DNA of 6,258 bases from Spirochaetaceae bacterium. GTDB lineage: Bacteria; Spirochaetota; Spirochaetia; JABEVK01. Positions 1-4,626 of the stretch are shown one piece after another. Under the pieces are notes generated by a model, which saw nothing but the letters and a program-made list of their open reading frames with translations, did not search any database and was not told the origin of the DNA. Each line of letters starts with the position of its first letter. The first letter of the stretch is position 1. Both the position numbers and the translations under genes were made by a program. Location of the stretch: NCBI GenBank assembly GCA_023265735.1, contig JAHFSN010000135.1, forward strand, positions 1 to 6,258, given 5' to 3'.

Positions 1-612
1 TTCCTCATGGTCGAAGCGGGCCTCATCGACAAGTTCACCCACCCCATGGACTGGGAGCGGGCGGTCTACGACACCATCATGTACGACAAAGTGGTGGCCC
101 TGGCCCTCGAATTCCAGAAGAAGAACCCCGATACCCTCATCATCGTCACCGGTGACCACACCCACTCGATCAGCGTGTTCGGCACCGTCGACGACAACAA
201 GCCCGGCAAGACCATGCGCGAGAAGGTCGGGGCCTACCAGTCGGCCGGCTTCCCCAACTACGTCATCGGAGCCGATGGATACCCCGTGAGCCCCTGGGCC
301 TCGAAGCGCCTGGCCGTAGGCTACGGCAACCATCCTGACTACTGGGAGACCTTCACGCCCAAGCTCGACGGCACCTTCAACCCGACCATCAAGGACAAGG
401 ACGGCAATTATATCGCCGACCCCAGCTACGCTTCGGGCGCCGCGACGTTCATTGCCGGGAACCTGAACCCCAAGGCCGAGGCCACCGAGGTGCACTCGGT
501 CGACGACCAAATCGTCGCCGCCAGCGGTCCGGGAAGTGAGCTGGTGAGGGTCTATCAAGACAACACCGGCGTATTCCAGATTATGGTGAAGGCCCTGGGC
601 CTGAAGCCCTAA
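1..612 (+). CDS. Alkaline phosphatase, PhoA family (C-terminal part, 5' end outside window)
   Basis: Partial gene: the frame is open from base 1 and ends at TAA 610-612, giving 203 codons. Alkaline phosphatases hydrolyse phosphomonoesters in the periplasm or outside the cell, using two zinc ions and one magnesium. Window residues 1-14 read FLMVEAGLIDKFTH and align with the E. coli PhoA segment carrying Glu322 (here E5), Asp327 (D10), Lys328 (K11) and His331 (H14). TGDHTH supplies the Asp369/His370 pair (D52, H53). H165 in VHSVDD matches His412. The protein ends in KALGLKP, much like E. coli PhoA. The stretch between the DH pair and the last His is about 112 residues against about 42 in E. coli, so there is a large insertion in the crown region. 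The nucleophilic Ser and the signal peptide lie upstream of the window. The family call is firm; export and substrate range are inferred from the family. Confidence 0.93.
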   Translation, partial: FLMVEAGLIDKFTHPMDWERAVYDTIMYDKVVALALEFQKKNPDTLIIVTGDHTHSISVFGTVDDNKPGKTMREKVGAYQSAGFPNYVIGADGYPVSPWASKRLAVGYGNHPDYWETFTPKLDGTFNPTIKDKDGNYIADPSYASGAATFIAGNLNPKAEATEVHSVDDQIVAASGPGSELVRVYQDNTGVFQIMVKALGLKP

Positions 613-620
613 TCCTTCGC

Positions 621-630
621 TTGAGCTCAA
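621..630. repeat. 10-bp perfect palindrome TTGAGCTCAA
   Basis: TTGAGCTCAA reads the same on both strands. It lies 8 nt after the phosphatase stop codon and directly abuts the terminator hairpin. It could extend the hairpin region or be a small operator half of the junction. No known regulator site is recognised, and a 10-bp palindrome can occur by chance. Confidence 0.35.
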
Positions 631-662
631 GGAACGGCCCGCAGGGGCCGTTCCTGTTTTTT
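631..662 (+). terminator. Strong intrinsic terminator after the alkaline phosphatase gene
   Basis: A perfect 10-bp stem, GGAACGGCCC (631-640) paired with GGGCCGTTCC (645-654), has a four-base GCAG loop and is followed by TGTTTTTT (655-662). This is a textbook Rho-independent terminator for the phosphatase transcript. It ends three bases before the Shine-Dalgarno of the next gene, leaving no room for a complete promoter between the two. Confidence 0.92.
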
Positions 663-676
663 CCAGGAGAGAACCC

Positions 677-1105
677 GTGAAGACCGCCCGTGTCGCCCTG
701 CTGATGCTCTTCGTCCTTTTTCTGGCTCCCTTGGTGGCGGCCGACAACCTCGACTTTTCCGAGCTCTACATCCAAGGCGTGCTCGGGTCGAAATTCTCTC
801 CCCAGGTCCTGGCGGCCAAGGGCCACTCGGTGTCGATTTCCGGCTACATGGCGCCGCCGCTTCGGGTGAAGGGAAACTTTTTCGTCCTCACCAAACAGCC
901 GGTCAGTCTGTGTCCCTTCTGTCAAAGCGACGCCGACTGGCCCGCCGACATCATCGTCATCTACCTGGAGAAGAGCCAGGTGTTCCTCCCCAACGGCAGT
1001 CCTATCATCGTCACAGGCAAGCTCCAAGTGGGGTCGTACACCGACCCCGATACGGGTTTCGTGAGCCAGCTGAGGCTGGTGGGCGCCAGCTACCAAAACT
1101 TCTAG
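677..1105 (+). CDS. Small exported DUF3299-like protein with CPFC motif, partner of the ABC transporter
   Basis: This 142-residue protein starts at GTG 677. AGGAGA (665-670) lies 6 nt upstream and the reading frame runs straight into a signal peptide, so the start is well supported. Residues 1-21 are a Sec signal (MKTARVALLMLFVLFLAPLVA) with cleavage near A21/A22, placing the mature protein in the periplasm. The mature part is mostly beta: SVSISGYMAPPLRVKGNFFVL (51-71) then the CPFC motif (C79, C82), an acidic DAD, IIVIYL (92-97) and GKLQVGSY (114-121). The order 'GY-x-P ... F-L ... C-P-x-C ... V-Y' resembles DUF3299-type periplasmic proteins that often sit beside LolD/FtsX-type ABC genes. 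The cysteine pair could bind a metal or form a disulfide. Its stop codon touches the Shine-Dalgarno of the ATPase gene, so coupled expression is likely. The family assignment is from memory of the pattern, and the function is unproven. Confidence 0.8.
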   Translation: MKTARVALLMLFVLFLAPLVAADNLDFSELYIQGVLGSKFSPQVLAAKGHSVSISGYMAPPLRVKGNFFVLTKQPVSLCPFCQSDADWPADIIVIYLEKSQVFLPNGSPIIVTGKLQVGSYTDPDTGFVSQLRLVGASYQNF

Positions 1106-1109
1106 GAGG
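1105..1109 (+). promoter_or_regulatory. Ribosome binding site GGAGG overlapping the upstream stop codon
   Basis: TAGGAGG: the G of the TAG stop (1103-1105) is the first base of GGAGG, which lies 5 nt before the ATG at 1115. The arrangement fixes the ATPase start and indicates translational coupling with the CPFC protein. Confidence 0.8.
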
Positions 1110-1114
1110 CGTCC

Positions 1115-1795
1115 ATGGGCCTTTCTTTGCGCGTGTCCCACCTGCAATGGGCCTTCGACACCCGGTCCGAGCCCTTCCTCGTCCTCGATGAGCTCTCGGT
1201 GGCCCCGGGGAGCAGCCTTGCCATCTCCGGGCCGTCGGGTTCGGGAAAGTCCTCGTTGGTCTTCGTCCTGTCGGGGATGGAGAGACCGCGGTCGGGGACG
1301 GTCGCCTGGGGTGGTCAAGATGTCACGACCCTCGGCGAAGCCGCCCGGGACGCCTGGCGCCGTCACCACGCAGGCCTGCTGTTCCAAGACTTTCACCTCG
1401 TCCCGCCCCTGTCGGCCCTCGAAAACGTGCTGCTTCCCACCACCTTCGACCGGTGGCGTCCCCGGTCCGAAGATGTATCCCGGGCCTATGAGCTCCTCGA
1501 CCGGGTGGGGATCCGCAAACCCCACCAGAGGGCCGGCACCCTGTCCCGGGGCGAGATGCAGCGCACGGCCCTGGCCCGGGCCCTCCTGTTCCGGCCCCAG
1601 GTCCTCTTTGCCGACGAGCCCACGGCCAGCCTCGACGAGGCCAGCGAGTCCGCCGTGGCCGACCTTGTGTTCGAGGCGGTGGAGCACGAATCCATCACCC
1701 TGATCATGACCACCCACCAGGCGCGCCTGAGGGACCGGGCCGACGCCCAACTTGAGCTGTCCCATGGCCGCGTCGTCTCCGGAGGCCTGCGATGA
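1115..1795 (+). CDS. ABC transporter ATP-binding protein, LolD/MacB type
   Basis: This 226-residue nucleotide-binding subunit has the usual length for LolD/MacB/FtsE-type ATPases. Visible motifs are Walker A GPSGSGKS (39-46), Q-loop Q91 in LLFQDFHL, signature LSRGEMQR (143-150), Walker B VLFADE (163-168, with catalytic E168), D-loop SLDE (172-175) and switch H201 in TTHQ. FQDFHLVP and DEPTASLD are characteristic of the LolD/MacB class. That class powers mechanotransmission to periplasmic partners rather than classical uptake. The signature is LSRGE instead of the common LSGGE, an Arg at a conserved Gly position, but the rest is intact, so the enzyme is probably active. The gene overlaps the permease start by 4 nt (ATGA), so the two products almost certainly form one complex at the inner membrane. 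Confidence 0.95.
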   Translation: MGLSLRVSHLQWAFDTRSEPFLVLDELSVAPGSSLAISGPSGSGKSSLVFVLSGMERPRSGTVAWGGQDVTTLGEAARDAWRRHHAGLLFQDFHLVPPLSALENVLLPTTFDRWRPRSEDVSRAYELLDRVGIRKPHQRAGTLSRGEMQRTALARALLFRPQVLFADEPTASLDEASESAVADLVFEAVEHESITLIMTTHQARLRDRADAQLELSHGRVVSGGLR

Positions 1796-3012
1796 TGAAC
1801 CCCTTTCCCTTGCTGATGGCCGATCTCCGGCGCAGCTTCTTCGGCTCCCTGGGCATTTTGGTTTTGCTGGCCTTCGCCTTCTCGGCCACCATCGCGGTGA
1901 GCCTGTTCGAGCGTGGGTTCCGGAACGCCGGGGCCGAGGTGGCCCAGGACACCGATCTGGTGGTCGGCGCCCCCGGAAACGGCACAAGCCTCGTCCTCAA
2001 CTCGGTGTTCCTGCTGGGCACCGAGGTGCTGCCCCTGATGCCCATGTCGGTGTTCGACAAGCTGCAAGGTGACCCTCGGGTGGCGGCGGCGTCGCCTCTG
2101 GTCTTCTCGGACCATTACCAAGATGCGCCCATCGTGGGGGTGGGGCCGGCCTTTCCCCGGCTCAAGCCCAGCCTCCACCTGGCCGCTGGGCGGTGGCCCC
2201 AGGCCCCGTTTGAGGTGACCGTCGGGTCCGGCGTGGGCCTCGTCCTGGGCCAAAGGATCGTGGGCGCCCACGGGGTGACGGCCCGTCGCGGGGTCCCCGA
2301 GGAGCTCCATGAAGCCCATCCCTACGTCGTGGTGGGTGTCCTGGCCCGGAGCGACACTCCCTGGGACCGGAGCCTCGTGACGCCCTACCAGAGCCTGTGG
2401 CTGCTCCACGGCATCGCCGCGGCTCCGGCCCCGGGCTCCCCTCAGATTGACGCCGATGAGACCGACCTGAGGGCCCAGGTGTCGGCGGTGCTGGTCAAGC
2501 CCGCCAACTTCGCCGCCGCCTACGCCCTGAAGGCCGACTACGCCAAGAACGGCACCCAGAGCGCCTTTCCCGGCGAGGTGCTGGCCCAGCTCTTCGGCGT
2601 CTTGGCCGACGTGCGCACGGCCCTGACCATCCTCAGCACCATCTTCCAGGCGCTGGTCTTCGCCGCCGTCCTCATCACCCTCATCGCGTCGCTCCCCCAG
2701 CGGACCCGGTGGCTGGGTCTCCTGAGGGGCCTGGGGGCCAGCCGGGGCTACGTGTTCCTGGCCCTGTGGCTCCAATCGGCCCTCATCTTCGTGGTGGCGG
2801 GCCTGGCTGGCTTGGGCCTGGGTTGGCTGGGGGCCCAGGCCCTGGGCACCTGGCTGGGCGGCCGCCTGGCCATGACCATTCCCATCACCTGGGAACCGGG
2901 AGACCTGGCGGTGGTGGCGGTGTTCTGGCTACTGGGTCTGCTCGGGGCCCTGGTGCCGGCGGCGTTGGGGTTCCGGGTCTCGGCCCGGAAGGCGCTGCTG
3001 AGGAGCGATTGA
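1792..3012 (+). CDS. ABC transporter permease, FtsX/MacB type
   Basis: This 406-residue permease starts at ATG 1792, overlapping the ATPase stop as ATGA, with GGAGG at 1781-1785. A second ATG at 1795 is possible. The layout is the four-helix MacB/LolE plan: TM1 at about 17-39, a periplasmic domain at about 40-270, TM2 at about 276-300, TM3 at about 320-350 and TM4 at about 372-396. DLVVGAPGNGTSLVLNSVF (55-73) is the conserved start of the MacB-type periplasmic domain seen in this subgroup. After TM2, RTRWLGLLRGLGASRGYVF matches the conserved FtsX segment that contacts the ATPase. It most likely drives conformational work on a periplasmic or outer-membrane partner, with the upstream CPFC protein as the obvious candidate. 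Lipoprotein sorting (LolCE) is less likely because there is only one permease and no LolA/B nearby. Substrate unknown; a metal-homeostasis role is inferred by analogy. Confidence 0.9.
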   Translation: MMNPFPLLMADLRRSFFGSLGILVLLAFAFSATIAVSLFERGFRNAGAEVAQDTDLVVGAPGNGTSLVLNSVFLLGTEVLPLMPMSVFDKLQGDPRVAAASPLVFSDHYQDAPIVGVGPAFPRLKPSLHLAAGRWPQAPFEVTVGSGVGLVLGQRIVGAHGVTARRGVPEELHEAHPYVVVGVLARSDTPWDRSLVTPYQSLWLLHGIAAAPAPGSPQIDADETDLRAQVSAVLVKPANFAAAYALKADYAKNGTQSAFPGEVLAQLFGVLADVRTALTILSTIFQALVFAAVLITLIASLPQRTRWLGLLRGLGASRGYVFLALWLQSALIFVVAGLAGLGLGWLGAQALGTWLGGRLAMTIPITWEPGDLAVVAVFWLLGLLGALVPAALGFRVSARKALLRSD

Positions 3013-3013
3013 A

Positions 3014-3023
3014 GAGAGGAGGT
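3014..3023 (+). promoter_or_regulatory. Orphan Shine-Dalgarno-like GAGAGGAGGT after the permease
   Basis: GAGAGGAGGT starts 2 nt after the permease stop but has no ATG, GTG or TTG at a proper distance. A CTG at 3029 opens only 10 codons before TGA 3059-3061. It looks like the translation signal of a former fourth operon gene that was lost where the AT-rich minus-strand module begins. Chance occurrence of a purine run cannot be excluded. Confidence 0.4.
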
Positions 3024-3038
3024 TCAATCTGAACGCAT

Positions 3039-3662
3039 TCACAGATCACTCGAAAGGATGACCGAGGCGCCTTTCTCCCGCAGTGATTTGGCCGCGTTCT
3101 CGATGTTGCTGTCGGAGCTGGACCCCACGGCGTCTTTGATGTAGGTGACGTGATAGTTCCGATTCAACGCGGCCCACGACGTGTAATAGCAGCACTGATC
3201 CGCAAAGACTCCCGTAATTATTAGAGTATTGACCTTGTGCGAAACGAGGAACTTCTCCAGCTCCGGATTGCTGAAGGCGTCGGGCTGATCTTTGTCGAAA
3301 AGATTCTCCGAGACGATGTTCACCCGAGGGTCAATTTCGGAACCGGGGTTTCCCTTAATGGCGGCCCTATTTCGGAAACTATTCGCAATGTCGTCTCTTG
3401 AGAACATGTTCCGAATATAGATCACGAGGATTCCTTGGTCCCTGGCCCGGAGGGAAAGCTTATTGATCGTCTCGATGAGCGGCACTTTCGAGGGCTCAGA
3501 GATGGGCATCTTGGCCTGGGGCCCCACAAAGTCACTCTGCATATCCATAATCAGCAACGCCTTTGCGGGGGTATCGTATGGGGATATGGGAACTCCCTTT
3601 GAAGCGCAGGATGAAAGAAGGACCAGGAAGGCCAACGCCAGAAAAAGCTGAAGTCGATACAC
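3039..3662 (-). CDS. Lipoprotein isochorismatase-like cysteine hydrolase
   Basis: I choose the GTG start at 3662 (207 residues). AGGAG (complement of 3668-3672) lies 5 nt upstream, and this start gives a clean lipoprotein signal, MYRLQLFLALAFLVLLSSC, with lipobox Cys19. Longer starts at 3677 (ATG) or 3743 (ATG, overlapping the upstream gene) add a polar leader that spoils the signal. The domain at about 34-205 is the isochorismatase/nicotinamidase Rossmann-like fold: D40 in LLIMDMQSDF, K124 in FDKDQPDAF and nucleophile C157 in TGVFADQC form the Asp-Lys-Cys triad, followed by a second Cys158. The family hydrolyses C-N or vinyl-ether bonds (amidases, ureidohydrolases, isochorismate). Most members are cytosolic, so a membrane-anchored form acting in the periplasm is unusual. 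No Asp follows the lipid-bearing Cys, so by the enterobacterial rule it would go to the outer membrane. Substrate unknown. It lies 53 nt behind the exported-protein gene, in the same AT-rich module. Confidence 0.85.
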   Translation of the reverse strand: MYRLQLFLALAFLVLLSSCASKGVPISPYDTPAKALLIMDMQSDFVGPQAKMPISEPSKVPLIETINKLSLRARDQGILVIYIRNMFSRDDIANSFRNRAAIKGNPGSEIDPRVNIVSENLFDKDQPDAFSNPELEKFLVSHKVNTLIITGVFADQCCYYTSWAALNRNYHVTYIKDAVGSSSDSNIENAAKSLREKGASVILSSDL

Positions 3663-3667
3663 AGAGT

Positions 3668-3672
3668 CTCCT
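3668..3672 (-). promoter_or_regulatory. Ribosome binding site AGGAG deciding the GTG start of the lipoprotein hydrolase
   Basis: On the minus strand AGGAG-ACTCT-GTG gives a 5-nt spacer to the GTG at 3662. The ATG at 3677 lacks a comparable purine run just before it (AAGACACAAAA). This supports GTG as the true start. Confidence 0.65.
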
Positions 3673-3715
3673 ATCATTTTTGTGTCTTCACCAGAACGCT
3701 TTGAGCGCAGAGATC

Positions 3716-4324
3716 CTACATTCCCGCGTTGACAATTTTCCACTTCCCGTCAATTTTAAAGACGTTGAATAGTGCACTTTCACTGAGAACATCGTCTCCA
3801 AGATAGACCGTACACTCGTAGAGATAGCCGTCCGAGATCTTGAAAATCGAGCCTCTGTCCCATTTGTGTTTCTTGTTTATCTTTATGCGTATTTTGGGAG
3901 ACATCCCATCCTTCAGTCTATTGTAGAGAGCCGTCGCCTCTTCATCCGTCTTGATGGTCTGTGGAAACTCGAATTCTGGGTTCAATTTGCGGAAAATTGC
4001 CATTTTTGCGTTTATAAAAAAAGTTGAATACAGACGAATGTTATTATAGTAGTCGATGTCTTCAAAATAGGGAAAGGAGAGGAGGTTGCCGGGTATACTG
4101 ACGGAGTTTAATCGCAACGCCCTCTCGTTGAAGGAAATTCTCGTATTGATTGGAAAATAGGAGATCAAATCAAGCGGTTTATTGTTGTTGACGGCGTTTT
4201 CGACGACCGTAGTGACCTGGTCCGGATCGTCAAGAAACTGTTCAATGATCTGTGGACTCTCTTGTGCCCAGGACGAAGGCGGGAAAAAGAGCAGAGCCAG
4301 GGTGGCTACCAATACTTGCTTCAT
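3716..4324 (-). CDS. Exported protein of unknown function
   Basis: I do not recognise this 202-residue protein. It starts at ATG 4324 with AAGGAG (complement of 4332-4337) 7 nt upstream. Residues 1-20 are a Sec signal, MKQVLVATLALLFFPPSSWA, with an AxA-like cleavage site (SWA|QE), so the product is probably periplasmic or secreted. The mature part has an acidic helix (27-47), a Tyr/Phe/Asn-rich middle (80-105), a basic stretch KIRIKINKKHKW (144-155) and a final beta-hairpin pattern ending in FKIDGKWKIVNAGM. That ending recalls the 'dGkWkIv' strand of NTF2-like or DUF4878-like small domains, but the similarity is too weak to name a family. Only one Cys (C171) is present. Codon use is visibly AT-rich compared with the flanking GC-rich genes. 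It lies directly upstream of the lipoprotein hydrolase in the same direction and is probably co-transcribed with it. Confidence 0.8.
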   Translation of the reverse strand: MKQVLVATLALLFFPPSSWAQESPQIIEQFLDDPDQVTTVVENAVNNNKPLDLISYFPINTRISFNERALRLNSVSIPGNLLSFPYFEDIDYYNNIRLYSTFFINAKMAIFRKLNPEFEFPQTIKTDEEATALYNRLKDGMSPKIRIKINKKHKWDRGSIFKISDGYLYECTVYLGDDVLSESALFNVFKIDGKWKIVNAGM

Positions 4325-4367
4325 CGAGAAACTCCTTGACGGCCAAAGACTTCGGTTGAGCGAAATG

Positions 4368-4619
4368 TCAGGTGTTGTCCTGTCTCACGAGGGTTTTCTC
4401 CTCGAGTTTCCGCTCTTCCAGCAACTTAACATGTCGTGCACCTTCGGGTCCGCAGTACGGTGAGGCCGCAGGCGCCGCTTCCTCCGGCGGCCTCCCCAGA
4501 AGCGCTTCGCCGGAGGCGGCTGCGGATCACTTGGTGTCGGCGATGCCGAACTCCTTCTAGCTGGCCTGGGTGATTTCCACCTTGCCGTCCTTCCCCAGAA
4601 GAATGAGGTTTTTGATTCC
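4368..4619 (-). pseudogene. Possible decayed gene end: coding-like frame with in-frame TAG and TGA
   Basis: One minus-strand frame reads like protein but has no start and two stops. From 4619 it gives GIKNLILLGKDGKVEITQAS, then TAG (4559-4557), then KEFGIADTK, then TGA (4529-4527). It continues in frame through an Ala/Pro/Glu-rich stretch to SPYCGPEGARHVKLLEERK and LEEKTLVRQDNT before TGA (4370-4368). The nine codons of KEFGIADTK all end in G or C, as in real genes of this genome. The most economical reading is the relic of a gene whose natural end was the TGA at 4529, with the hairpin just beyond it. Alternatives are a tail of the iron-sulfur protein separated by a frameshift, or chance. I cannot assign a family. 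Confidence 0.3.
4466..4525. repeat. Imperfect inverted repeat with 9-bp core, possible terminator or structural element
   Basis: CCTCCGGCG (4481-4489) pairs perfectly with CGCCGGAGG (4508-4516), and outer CCGCAG (4466-4471) pairs with CTGCGG (4520-4525). The left arm carries extra unpaired bases, and the 18-nt loop contains the palindrome AAGCGCTT. It begins 1 nt after the in-frame TGA at 4529-4527 on the minus strand. There is no T-tract on either side, so it is not a canonical intrinsic terminator. It could be a processing or stability hairpin for the iron-sulfur protein and dehydrogenase transcript. Confidence 0.5.
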
Positions 4620-4626
4620 TCGAACG

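Larger units (their letters stand above)
4325..4626. other. 302-bp stretch without an intact gene
   Basis: The stretch holds the leader and ribosome binding site of the exported-protein gene on its left, an imperfect inverted repeat at 4466-4525, and a broken minus-strand coding-like frame across most of its length. I see no tRNA-like or CRISPR-like structure and no convincing -35/-10 pair. The base composition changes from AT-rich to GC-rich within it, at roughly 4440-4460. Confidence 0.7.

Noticed and set aside
581..1987. 468-codon open frame on the minus strand
   Set aside because: It lies antisense to the CPFC protein and ABC ATPase genes, is rich in Arg/Gly/Pro/His as expected of a GC-rich shadow frame, and shows no domain motif or ribosome binding site. 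The plus-strand genes are unmistakable.
1486..2775. 429-codon open frame on the minus strand
   Set aside because: It is antisense to the permease, with Gln/Gly/His/Glu-rich low-complexity sequence typical of the reverse complement of a GC-biased gene. No recognisable family.
3013..3038. Terminator between the convergent permease and hydrolase genes
   Set aside because: No stem-loop with a T-tract is visible in the 26-nt gap on either strand.
4383..4405. Small hairpin CTCACGAGG / CCTCGAG before the exported-protein gene
   Set aside because: Only about five base pairs before a mismatch. Too weak for a terminator or riboregulator.
4527..4559. TAG read as pyrrolysine or TGA as selenocysteine
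   Set aside because: No SECIS-like element was identified, no known pyrrolysine or selenoprotein family is recognisable, and the frame has no start. Decay is a simpler explanation.
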